A stretch of 9,614 nucleotides of DNA, from contig CATIYU010000195.1 of NCBI GenBank assembly GCA_949739085.1, forward strand, positions 1-9,614. The letters run 5' to 3'. The notes under the pieces are model-generated. The model saw only the letters and a program-made list of their open reading frames with translations. It had not been told where the DNA came from and did no database searches. How positions within the stretch are numbered: position 1 is the first letter of the stretch; every line of letters starts with the position of its first letter. Shown in pieces: positions 1-6,510 of the stretch. A program made the translations under genes and the position numbers. This stretch comes from an uncultured Eubacteriales bacterium (lineage in GTDB: Bacteria; Bacillota_A; Clostridia; Oscillospirales; Oscillospiraceae).

Positions 1-3000
1 CGGCTGGCTCCTGCGCCGCATCGTAGTACTCTCCTATCAGCCGCCTGTAGGCCTCTCTCACTTGGTCCGCCGTTCCGGGTCCGGGCGGCACATGGCGCCG
101 CACCACATACTCCACCAGATTGGGAAATGTTTCAGACGACATCACCCGCTCAATAAAGCACTCCCTGGACAGCTCTGTCCGCAGCTCCGCCTCCTCCCGG
201 ACAAAGGGGGCGATGATGTAGGCGCAGTTAAAATTCTGGGGATGGGCAATACTGTATGCGCTTGAAACCAGTTCAACCGCCAGACAGCGGTACTCTTTGA
301 AGGCCGGTACAGCATAGCGTTTGGCCTTAACCGCATACCTACGAACGCCATAGTTTAGTTGCGGGATGCAGCCGCTGAGGCCCCGCAGCAGGATTCTTTT
401 CGTTTCAGCGTCAACATCTATCAGTGCGTCCTCTTTACTGGTTACAGTATACACCAGCAGAGATTCACTTGGCAGAGGAATCTGTATTGAGGCAAGCCGG
501 TGCCGTCGGGAATTCGTTATCATAGAATTATCCGCGATAATGGTCATATCATCTAAATGCGCTCTATTTAGAACCGCGCAAATCCCTTCATAGTCAGTTT
601 TGCTGAATCTAAACCTAGAGCTGCGCAACTTAAAGAAATCGTGGCTCACAAAATGGCACTTGTCGTAGGAGGAGAACACCTCGTATGCGGGTACTGTTTT
701 CTTCTGGAAGCTCCCCCCTCTACTTTTAGCAATAACATCAATTTCACCGGGGAATTGCCGCAGCATATCTTCTGGTATTTGATTCCGCTGCTCTAGTCCG
801 CACGAAAGCCAGAACTGGTACGCTAGAAAATGTCCCTCCTGGCAGATCTTTATCCGTTGTTCAGGAGAAGCCCGTCCCAATTTCTCCAATACGGCGTTTC
901 TATACACAAAGAAAAACCTGAAAAGAATTTTTAAATATGCTACATAGCCTGCAGACGTCAGCGCGGAACGGTCCAGGGACAGCGTCTCTTTTGTATCCAG
1001 CCCGTAGCTGTCCAAAAGAGCGCCAAAACCGGTTCCTATAAATTTTGACGTTATTTTTTGAACATCTACTCCTTTAAAGCGGATCTCTGATAGCCCCTCC
1101 CATGTTGAGTTCATACGGACTTCCCCATATGTGGCCGTCTGCGTATCCCAAATTTGCATCAGGCTGCAGTCCCAGCTCAGATTAACGCGATACCGGTTGT
1201 CCCGTTCCGTCCAGGTCCGCGCTCCCTGCACCGGCGCTATGCTGCATTCCGCGTCCAGCGTCTTTAAAGAGTCATCCGCGCAATCCACATACAGCGGAAA
1301 CAGCGACTCTCCACAGCTCGTTCGGAGCGCCTCCAAAACCCGGGCTTCCCCTATGTGGTTCTCCTTAGACAGGGGGTCAAAGTGAACCCGCAAGTAGCTC
1401 TCCGCATCGCCTGACGCCGCATAACGAACCCCCTCCGGCATATGAAAACAAACGCGGATATCCGTGCCCTGCGGGTGGGGGGCCTCCGCTCTCTGCAATT
1501 GAAGGTGTCCGCCGGAGCGGTTTGCGTGGACCACCGCGTGGAAGGAGTCTGTGCCCGTCCCGGTGTCTATTTCAAACTGACTGGCAATGAGGAAAAAAGA
1601 TTGGAGTCCCACGCCAAAGCCCGCCGTAGGGCGGAGCCAGTTGGGCATGGCCTGAATGTCCGACTGAATTTGCGCAGATTGGGAGTTGCTTGTGCCCACA
1701 TTGCACATGTTTTTAAAGGTCTCGATAGAAATTCCCGTTCCCCGGTCGCTGATTTCCACCCTCGTCGCGCCGTCCTCCTCCGTTGAGAGCCGGACATGAA
1801 CAGGGTAGTTTTCATAGATTTTCCGGTCCAAATCATATGGCTGGAGCTTAGAGAGGTCCGCGGCGTCCACCCAGGCCCGGTAAGTTCCCGACGTCAGGTC
1901 CCGCCAGAGCTGAATCTTGGACGCGTCCATGGCGTTCTGAACGGCTTCCCGGACAAAGACAAAGGGATCGTTATATATGTTGGAGCCCTCAATAATCTGG
2001 AACGCTTTCTCCTGGGAGATCTCAAAGCGCAGGCCCGCCACGCCCTCAACATCCGGGACGCCGCGGATCAGAAGCTCCTTTCGGTCAAACCGCGGCGCAT
2101 ATCCCCCCAGGTCCGCCGGTGCGATTTTGGGCCAATATTTTGTCAGGAAATCAATTTCGTCCTCCAGCCAGGACACGAAATTGCGCGTCTCCAGATAGGC
2201 CCGGGAGTCGGGGCAGTCGCTGCGGAACTCGATTTCAGACGGCGTGACCAGCAGATGGGTGGTCGCCTCATGCTTTTCCTGGTGCGGGACGGAGGTCTCC
2301 GGCAGCCCGCCAAACGCCGACAGGCAGGCAGAATTAAACCTCCCGTTGTCGATGTCCAGCAGGTCGCCCAGCCGCAGCATCATGGCGGCAAATCTCGGAT
2401 GGGCGTAGTCAGACCCCGCGCCGTCCGTCTGGTAGTCCATGGTCAAAACCTCGGACAAGGGCGCGGTATGCATCGCGCAGATATTTCCCAGCAGCTTCAA
2501 AATGCGCGGCTGAATCAAATTGCTGTGCCCCAGATCGACCTGGATATGGGTGGGAGCGGCGTGGATATATTTTCGGGACATCTGCGCGTGCTGGCCGCGA
2601 AAATACGCGGCGTTGATCAGTTTGACATACCGGTGGGTTTTCAGGGGCCACAGGCCGTCTCCGGCGGCTCCGCCGCGGTTTTGGACAAACGCCGCCGCGT
2701 CCCGTAGCTCCGCGTCAGAGGAGCGGGAGAGGGACGAGAGGAAGTCCCGGAATTCCCTCGTCTTCCATACGATCTCAATCTCCTCCCAGCGCATGACCAT
2801 CCCCAAGTCGTGGGCATAGGCCGCGTGCAGCAGCAGCCAGGCGTCGGTGGGGGAGAGCGTCTGGACCCGCTCCCCCAGCAGCATTTCCATTTTTGAGACA
2901 ATCGTCTCCGCGTGGCTGGCGTCATGCATACTAAAATGGGGATAATGAACCACCACGCTTTTGAGCACGTCGGAGCAGGTGCGCTTATTGAGCAGCCAGG

Positions 3001-3076
3001 TTGAATATAGATTTGCATATTCATCCCGATCGCCGCACAGCCTCTCCAGGTGCGCCTCCAGCTTCATTGTTCTCAT
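1..3076 (-). CDS. HD domain plus Hsp90-like (GHKL) ATPase protein, partial at its C-terminus
   Basis: An uninterrupted frame of 1025 codons runs off the left edge with no stop. Residues 41-55 and 85-92 carry HD-superfamily signatures (H51-D52, H55, then H89-D90 in AYAHDLGM), and LRLGDLLDID (234-243) supplies the usual late Asp (D238), so an HD phosphohydrolase-like fold with metal ligands is likely. Residues about 365-545 form a GHKL ATPase: N-box E377/N381 (REAVQNAMDA), G1 box DRGTGIS (444-450) and G2 box GFGVGLQSFF (486-495). The adenine- and Mg-binding residues look intact. Residues about 550-1025 match nothing I recognise. There is no signal peptide or membrane segment, so it should be cytosolic. 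The start is ATG 3076; a GGAGG lies 14 bases upstream, which is long, and an in-frame ATG at 3067 is an alternative. The gene follows the terminator of the yebC block and has no clear promoter. HD plus Hsp90-like ATPase proteins of about 1000 residues occur patchily in bacteria and are usually annotated only as ATP-binding or HD proteins. A defence or stress role is a guess. Confidence 0.85.
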   Translation of the reverse strand, partial: MRTMKLEAHLERLCGDRDEYANLYSTWLLNKRTCSDVLKSVVVHYPHFSMHDASHAETIVSKMEMLLGERVQTLSPTDAWLLLHAAYAHDLGMVMRWEEIEIVWKTREFRDFLSSLSRSSDAELRDAAAFVQNRGGAAGDGLWPLKTHRYVKLINAAYFRGQHAQMSRKYIHAAPTHIQVDLGHSNLIQPRILKLLGNICAMHTAPLSEVLTMDYQTDGAGSDYAHPRFAAMMLRLGDLLDIDNGRFNSACLSAFGGLPETSVPHQEKHEATTHLLVTPSEIEFRSDCPDSRAYLETRNFVSWLEDEIDFLTKYWPKIAPADLGGYAPRFDRKELLIRGVPDVEGVAGLRFEISQEKAFQIIEGSNIYNDPFVFVREAVQNAMDASKIQLWRDLTSGTYRAWVDAADLSKLQPYDLDRKIYENYPVHVRLSTEEDGATRVEISDRGTGISIETFKNMCNVGTSNSQSAQIQSDIQAMPNWLRPTAGFGVGLQSFFLIASQFEIDTGTGTDSFHAVVHANRSGGHLQLQRAEAPHPQGTDIRVCFHMPEGVRYAASGDAESYLRVHFDPLSKENHIGEARVLEALRTSCGESLFPLYVDCADDSLKTLDAECSIAPVQGARTWTERDNRYRVNLSWDCSLMQIWDTQTATYGEVRMNSTWEGLSEIRFKGVDVQKITSKFIGTGFGALLDSYGLDTKETLSLDRSALTSAGYVAYLKILFRFFFVYRNAVLEKLGRASPEQRIKICQEGHFLAYQFWLSCGLEQRNQIPEDMLRQFPGEIDVIAKSRGGSFQKKTVPAYEVFSSYDKCHFVSHDFFKLRSSRFRFSKTDYEGICAVLNRAHLDDMTIIADNSMITNSRRHRLASIQIPLPSESLLVYTVTSKEDALIDVDAETKRILLRGLSGCIPQLNYGVRRYAVKAKRYAVPAFKEYRCLAVELVSSAYSIAHPQNFNCAYIIAPFVREEAELRTELSRECFIERVMSSETFPNLVEYVVRRHVPPGPGTADQVREAYRRLIGEYYDAAQEPA

Positions 3077-3126
3077 ATGTACCGCACCATCCTCCGTTGA
3101 CCGCAAATTCCTTTTGTTCCTGTTCC

Positions 3127-3184
3127 TCAAAAAGAGACCGGGGCCCGCGCATACCCCTGCCGGTGGTATGCGTACGGACCCCGG
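3127..3184 (-). terminator. Intrinsic terminator after yebC
   Basis: Read on the minus strand, a long hairpin with arms 3184-3165 and 3155-3138 encloses a 9-base loop. The loop-proximal 8 bp (GGTATGCG/CGCATACC) and the basal 6 bp (CCGGGG/CCCCGG) are perfect, separated by one mismatch and a two-base bulge. TCTC and then five Ts (3133-3129) follow. This fits a Rho-independent terminator for the trmK-nif3-yebC transcript, 97 bases past the yebC stop. The rest of the 204-base gap holds two T-runs (minus strand, about 3260-3244), a small GC-rich hairpin at 3223-3237, and no recognisable promoter for the downstream HD-ATPase gene. Confidence 0.75.
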
Positions 3185-3280
3185 CCTCCCCGCGGCGCGT
3201 TACAGCCCCATGGCGTGCGCCGCGGCTGCCAGCCGCTTAAGGGGCAAAAAACCCAAAAAAACAGGCGCTTTTGAACCGCT

Positions 3281-4015
3281 TTACTCCTGCTCCCAGTTGT
3301 GCCAGACGTTCTGCACGTCGTCGTTCTCCTCCAGGAGGTCGATCATTTTGGTCATGTTCTTGATGTCCTCCTCGCTGGAGAGCTTGATATAGTTCTGGGG
3401 CACCATCTCAATGGCGGCCTCCGCGAAGACATACCCTTTGGCCTCCAGGGCGGCGGTGACGGCGTTGAAGCTGTCCGGCTCGGTGGTGATTTCAAAAATA
3501 TCCCCATCCGCCGCGAAGTCCGCCGCGCCGCAGTCCAGGGCGTCCTCCATGACCTTGTCCTCGTCCAGGTCTCCGTCCTCGTTGTCGATGACGATGACGC
3601 CCTTGCGGTCAAAGCTCCAGCTGACGCAGCCGGTGGCGCCCATATTGCCGCCGTATTTGTCGAAGAGGTGGCGGACCTCGGGGGCGGTGCGGTTCCGGTT
3701 GTCGGTGAGGGCCTCCACAATCACGGCCACGCCGCTGGGGCCGTAGCCCTCGTAGACCACCTGCTCAAAGTTGTCGGTATTGCCCGCGCCCAGGGCCTTG
3801 TCGATGGTGCGCTTGATGTTGTCGTTGGGCATGTTGGCGGCCTTGGCCTTGGCGATGACGGTGGCCAGGCGGGAATTGTTGTTGGGGTCGCCGCTGCCGC
3901 CCTCCTTCACAGCCACGATCATCTCCCGGGCGATTTTGGTAAAGGCCTGGGAGCGCTTGGCGTCCGCCGCGCCCTTGGTTTTCTGAATATTATGCCACTT
4001 GGAATGTCCAGACAT
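3281..4015 (-). CDS. yebC: YebC/TACO1 family protein
   Basis: The 244-residue protein opens with the family signature MSGHSKWHNIQKTKGAADAK and keeps the full usual length of about 240-250 residues, including the acidic middle stretch (GDLDEDKVMEDALDCGAAD) and the ending LEENDDVQNVWHNWE. YebC proteins were long annotated as transcriptional regulators. The mitochondrial relative TACO1 activates translation, and recent bacterial work, as I recall it, links YebC proteins to relieving ribosome stalling at proline-rich stretches. A cytosolic, ribosome-linked role is therefore the better reading. ATG 4015 is preceded by AAGGAG at a 10-base spacing, and this site overlaps the stop of the upstream Nif3 gene (gap 14 bases), so the two are translated from one transcript. 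It is the last gene before the terminator at 3127-3184. There is no sign of damage. Confidence 0.96.
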   Translation of the reverse strand: MSGHSKWHNIQKTKGAADAKRSQAFTKIAREMIVAVKEGGSGDPNNNSRLATVIAKAKAANMPNDNIKRTIDKALGAGNTDNFEQVVYEGYGPSGVAVIVEALTDNRNRTAPEVRHLFDKYGGNMGATGCVSWSFDRKGVIVIDNEDGDLDEDKVMEDALDCGAADFAADGDIFEITTEPDSFNAVTAALEAKGYVFAEAAIEMVPQNYIKLSSEEDIKNMTKMIDLLEENDDVQNVWHNWEQE

Positions 4016-4029
4016 GGCTTTTCAACTCC

Positions 4030-4809
4030 TTATACATAGTATTGGATGACCTCCCTGTGGGAGATCGACTTCTGTACCGCCAGATCGGGGAACCGCTCCA
4101 GCAGGAACCGCTCCACCACCGGGCACACCACGTCTTCCGTGGGGAAGTGCCCGGCGTCTATGAGGCAGAGGCCCAGCGTCTCGGCGTCCAGGAACTGGTT
4201 ATACTTCACATCCGCGGTCACGAAGGCGTCGCAGCCTTTTTCCGCCGCCGCGGCGAAAAACTCCCCGCAGGCGCCGCCGCCCACCGCCACCCGGCGCACC
4301 GTCCTGTGGGCGTTCACATACCGAATGCCGTTGGGCCGCAGCCGCTTGCGGACCATCGCCAGAAAATCGGACAGGGGCATGGGGGCTGGCAGGAGGCCCA
4401 TCCTGGGGATGCCGCCCTCCACCAGGGGCTCCACCTCCTCCAGGCTCAGCCGCTGGGCCAGGGCGTCGTTGACGCCCCCCTGGGCGGCGTCCAGGTTGGT
4501 GTGCATACAGATGGCGGAGAGGTTCTCCCGGACCAGCAGGCGCAGCAGGCGGCCCTGCAGGGTGTCCTCCCGCAGGCTCTGGACGGGGTTCCAGGCGCAG
4601 TTCATCACCGGGTGGTGGGACACGATGAGCTCCACCCCGGCCTTCCCGGCCTCCGCCGCCACCTCCTCCGTCACGTCAAGGGCCACCAGGACCCGATGTA
4701 CCTCCCGCCGTCCGTCGCCCACCAGAAGCCCCACGTTGTCCCAGCTCTGGGTCAGGCTTCTGGGGGCCAGCTCAAACAGGGCCTCCTCGATCTCGCGCAC
4801 TTTGGGCAC
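4030..4809 (-). CDS. Nif3-like dinuclear metal centre protein
   Basis: This 259-residue protein of the Nif3/YbgI/YqfO family starts in the usual way (EIEEALFELAPRSLTQSWDNVGLLVG). Expected dimetal ligands are visible: H65-H66 in SHHP, D107 in HTNLDAA, and H221 and E225 in DAGHFPTE. At this length it is the short form, lacking the PII-like insert of Bacillus subtilis YqfO (about 370 residues). Members form toroidal hexamers with two metals per subunit. The cellular reaction is not settled; a GTP cyclohydrolase I type 2 label is often transferred without proof. The start is GTG 4809, preceded by AAAGGAG at a workable spacing, and it lies inside the end of trmK (38-base overlap), which implies translational coupling. 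The trmK-nif3 pairing is a well-known Bacillota arrangement. The TADVKYNQ segment has Asn where many relatives have His; that position is not one of the metal ligands known from E. coli YbgI. Confidence 0.93.
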   Translation of the reverse strand: MPKVREIEEALFELAPRSLTQSWDNVGLLVGDGRREVHRVLVALDVTEEVAAEAGKAGVELIVSHHPVMNCAWNPVQSLREDTLQGRLLRLLVRENLSAICMHTNLDAAQGGVNDALAQRLSLEEVEPLVEGGIPRMGLLPAPMPLSDFLAMVRKRLRPNGIRYVNAHRTVRRVAVGGGACGEFFAAAAEKGCDAFVTADVKYNQFLDAETLGLCLIDAGHFPTEDVVCPVVERFLLERFPDLAVQKSISHREVIQYYV

Positions 4810-5512
4810 GCTGCCACTCTCCTTTCCGGTTTTCCAATGCGTTGATAATGCGGAGAAATGTCTGCCGCCGCTCCGCCAAGGCCGGGTCTCTGGCCCGGGC
4901 CAGGCCTCCGGCGGCCTTTCGCAGCCGTAAAATGCGGTCCTCCAAGTACCGGCCCCACAGGGGGTCCTGGTCCAGCAGGAAGCCGCCCCAGGCGTCCGCC
5001 TCCCGGTCCCCTATGCCCGGGCGCGCCGGGCCGCCCCGGACTGTAAGAATGGGATAGAGCGTCCCCTTGTCCTCCGCCAGCCGCTCCGCCAGCACGGCGA
5101 AGCCGCTGTCCGCCAGCCACATGCGCAGCGTCTCCGCCCGGCTCATGGGCTGGAGGAGCAGCAACAGGCCCTCCCGGCTCCAGGGGGCGGCGTCCAGGAT
5201 GTTCACAATGGTGTCGCCGCCCATCCCGGCGATGACGGCCGCGTCCGCCTCCCCCGGCTCCAGGACGGACAGGCCGTCCCCCAGGCGGAAGCTGAGCCGC
5301 TCCGCCAGGCCCAGCCGGGCGGCGGTGCGCCGGGCGTGCTCCAGGGGCTCCCGGCCAACGTCGGCGGCAATGGCCCGGGCAATCCGCCCCTCCAGCAGCA
5401 GCGCGGCGGGGATATAGCCGTGGTCTGTGCCGATATCGGCCAGAACCCGGCAGTCATCCGGCACAAGACCGGCGATGGCCCGCAGGCGGGGCCCCAGCTC
5501 CAGACGCTCCAA
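4772..5512 (-). CDS. trmK: tRNA (adenine(22)-N1)-methyltransferase TrmK
   Basis: This SAM-dependent methyltransferase makes m1A at position 22 of tRNAs. From TTG 5512 the protein has 246 residues, close to the family's usual 230-240. Visible motifs are the SAM-binding loop ADIGTDHGYIP (25-35), the acidic end of the next strand (AADVG, 49-53), the catalytic-region motif AGMGGD (95-100) and LQP (120-122), with a C-terminal helical, Arg-rich part (185-225) that would contact tRNA. I chose TTG 5512 because a GGAAAGGGGG purine block lies about 6 bases upstream and the protein then begins MERLELGPRL, as relatives do. An in-frame TTG at 5539 is open but has no ribosome binding site and lies against a hairpin. 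The gene overlaps the Nif3 gene by 38 bases. No promoter was seen between it and the DUF1858 gene, so it is probably read from the promoter at 5831-5859. Confidence 0.9.
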   Translation of the reverse strand: MERLELGPRLRAIAGLVPDDCRVLADIGTDHGYIPAALLLEGRIARAIAADVGREPLEHARRTAARLGLAERLSFRLGDGLSVLEPGEADAAVIAGMGGDTIVNILDAAPWSREGLLLLLQPMSRAETLRMWLADSGFAVLAERLAEDKGTLYPILTVRGGPARPGIGDREADAWGGFLLDQDPLWGRYLEDRILRLRKAAGGLARARDPALAERRQTFLRIINALENRKGEWQRAQSARDRGGPV

Positions 5513-5542
5513 CCCGCGCCCCCTTTCCAGAACGCCCAAGTA

Positions 5543-5571
5543 GGGACTCGCAGGAATATCCCGCGAGTCCC
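5543..5571 (-). other. Strong hairpin in the trmK leader
   Basis: Arms GGGACTCGC (5543-5551) and GCGAGTCCC (5563-5571) are perfectly complementary over 9 bp, with three further inner pairs (GGA/TCC) after one A-C mismatch and a 3-base loop. It lies 20 bases after the DUF1858 stop and about 30 bases before the chosen trmK start. No T-run follows on the minus strand and only TA precedes it on the plus strand, so it is not a classical terminator. It could be an RNA processing or stability element, or could hide the upstream TTG (5539). Confidence 0.6.
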
Positions 5572-5590
5572 CCGGAAGGGCGTCCGCTTT

Positions 5591-5791
5591 TTACTTGTTG
5601 GCCTCGGCGTTCACGGCCTCCAGCAGCTTCTCCACGTCCACGCCGTGTACGGCGCAGGCCTCCTCCACCGTCTCGCCCCGGCTGCTGGGACAGCCCAGGC
5701 AGTGCATTCCGATGGACAGGAAGATGGGGGCCGTCTGGGGGGCCATGTCCAGGATATCACCGATAATGGTGTCTTTTGTAATGGTAACCAT
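5591..5791 (-). CDS. DUF1858 domain redox-type small protein
   Basis: This 66-residue protein is essentially one DUF1858 domain. It begins MVTITKDTIIGDILDMAPQT and carries the conserved block IGMHCLGCPSS with a CxxC pair (C31, C34); a third Cys (C46) lies in EEACAVHG. The family is known as a hybrid-cluster-protein-associated disulfide-type domain and is common in anaerobes; no reaction is established, and a thiol redox or metal/sulfur-handling role is inferred. ATG 5791 is chosen because GGAGG sits 7 bases upstream; a longer frame to 5842 would run through the promoter at 5831-5859. It heads the likely transcript DUF1858-trmK-nif3-yebC. Confidence 0.88.
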   Translation of the reverse strand: MVTITKDTIIGDILDMAPQTAPIFLSIGMHCLGCPSSRGETVEEACAVHGVDVEKLLEAVNAEANK

Positions 5792-5830
5792 GAGAATACC
5801 TCCAAGTGTTATTTCTGTCTCGGCAACAGT

Positions 5831-5859
5831 AGTATACCCCAATGATTTGAGAATTTCAA
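5831..5859 (-). promoter_or_regulatory. Sigma-A-type promoter of the DUF1858-trmK-nif3-yebC block
   Basis: On the minus strand a -35 TTGAAA (5859-5854) and a -10 TATACT (5836-5831) are separated by exactly 17 bases, each one base off consensus. Transcription would start near 5824, about 33 bases before the DUF1858 ATG. The -35 is also one half of a short imperfect palindrome, TTGA-N5-TCAA (5847-5859). Confidence 0.8.
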
Positions 5860-5905
5860 CACTTTTTTCTGCGCTGTGGGCAAAGAGGCATTCCCGGGGC
5901 GCGGG

Positions 5906-6334
5906 TCAGGCCAGGCCCTGGGCCAGCAGAGCCCCCAGGGCGGCGGGCGGGCCGGTGAGGATGGCCCGGGCCATGCCGTTCTCCCAGCGGTAGGCGCAGG
6001 ATAGGCCCAGGGCGTTGACCCGCTCCATCAGCCGCTCCCGCTGGCAGGACTCCGGCGCAGCGTCCGCCGCCGGCCAGTCCCATACCACACAGGCGGCGGC
6101 GTCCTCCCGGCGGCTGTCCAGCAGGAAGTCGTAGACCTTGCCGTTCGCCTTGGCCCGCACGCTCTGGCGGACCATGTCCTGGGAGAGGAAGCGGGAAAAC
6201 TGCTCCTCCGTGAACCGCCACACGCCGTCAATTTTCTCCCCCTCCAGCTGGCCGCCAGCCAGATAATTGCGGATGGTCCGGCTGCTCAGCCCCGACATCT
6301 CCGCGAGATTTTCAATCGTATAGGTTTCCTTCAT
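5906..6334 (-). CDS. Helix-turn-helix (MerR/excisionase-like) regulator
   Basis: The 142-residue protein has an N-terminal winged helix-turn-helix of the MerR/HTH_17 type at residues about 5-52 (YTIENLAEMSGLSSRTIRNYL, then GVWRFTEEQFSRFL). A basic linker (about 55-66) leads to a C-terminal domain (about 68-142) with alternating strands and helices (ACVVWDW, LMERVNALGLSCAYRW, ARAILTGP) that I cannot assign; it may sense a ligand or mediate dimerisation. There is no Cys-rich metal site of the classic MerR kind. ATG 6334 has AAAAAGGAG 8 bases upstream. The gene is divergent from the GH31 gene and its promoter carries a 25-bp palindrome, so autoregulation, and possibly control of the glycosidases, is plausible but unproven. 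Confidence 0.82.
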   Translation of the reverse strand: MKETYTIENLAEMSGLSSRTIRNYLAGGQLEGEKIDGVWRFTEEQFSRFLSQDMVRQSVRAKANGKVYDFLLDSRREDAAACVVWDWPAADAAPESCQRERLMERVNALGLSCAYRWENGMARAILTGPPAALGALLAQGLA

Positions 6335-6376
6335 CTCTGCCGCTCCTTTTTGTTGATATGACCCGGGTCTGCTTTC

Positions 6377-6405
6377 AGTATACAGGAGGGGCGGGGAAAT
6401 GGCAA
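6377..6405 (-). promoter_or_regulatory. Promoter of the helix-turn-helix gene
   Basis: On the minus strand a -35 TTGCCA (6405-6400) and a -10 TATACT (6382-6377) are spaced by 17 bases, giving a predicted start near 6370 and a leader of about 36 bases. The -35 lies in the middle of the palindrome at 6394-6418. The 17-base spacer differs from the 19-base spacer of classic MerR-activated promoters. Confidence 0.75.
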
Positions 6406-6418
6406 TTTGCAGTTTCCC
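6394..6418. promoter_or_regulatory. Putative operator: 25-bp imperfect palindrome
   Basis: The pattern is GGGAAA-N2-GCAA-N-TTGC-N2-TTTCCC, centred on 6406. Ten of the twelve base positions in each arm are matched. It overlaps the -35 of the helix-turn-helix gene and ends 33 bases before the -35 of the GH31 gene. A bound dimer would block the first promoter and could act on the second from upstream. The site is seen in the sequence; the binding protein is inferred. Confidence 0.55.
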
Positions 6419-6451
6419 GTCTTTTGCACATCCGGGGACGGAATTTGGCGG

Positions 6452-6480
6452 CTGACACCGGCGGCGGTTTGTGGTATGAT
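6452..6480 (+). promoter_or_regulatory. Promoter of the GH31 gene
   Basis: A -35 CTGACA (6452-6457) and a -10 TATGAT (6475-6480) are separated by 17 bases, each close to the sigma-A consensus. The start would lie near 6487, about 24 bases before ATG 6511, leaving room only for the ribosome binding site. Confidence 0.7.
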
Positions 6481-6510
6481 AGCGCCATCTTCAACTTGGG
6501 AGGACGAGAC

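Noticed and set aside
1796..2707. A 303-codon open frame on the plus strand opposite the HD-ATPase gene.
   Set aside because: The minus-strand frame carries the HD and GHKL motifs through this whole stretch; the plus-strand product has no recognisable motif.
3073..3090. ATG 3090 directly after GGAGG, as a start for the HD-ATPase gene.
   Set aside because: It is out of frame and meets a TGA after five codons; at most a tiny leader peptide.
3223..3237. Small GC hairpin with T-runs nearby, as a second yebC terminator.
   Set aside because: On the minus strand the T-runs precede the stem rather than follow it; the hairpin at 3138-3184 fits much better.
4042..4930. Two plus-strand open frames of more than 260 codons opposite the Nif3 gene.
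   Set aside because: Antisense shadows of a conserved gene with intact metal ligands; the products are Arg/Ser/Thr- or His/Gln/Gly-rich and unrecognisable.
5513..5539. TTG 5539 as the trmK start.
   Set aside because: No Shine-Dalgarno sequence, directly after a hairpin, and it adds residues not seen in relatives; TTG 5512 has a purine-rich site.
5847..5859. Short palindrome TTGA-N5-TCAA on the -35 of the DUF1858 promoter.
   Set aside because: Too short and too similar to the promoter consensus itself to call an operator.
6358..6510. In-frame upstream extension of the GH31 gene by 51 codons.
   Set aside because: It would span the divergent promoters and the palindrome, and has no good ribosome binding site; ATG 6511 has GGGAGG at 7 bases.
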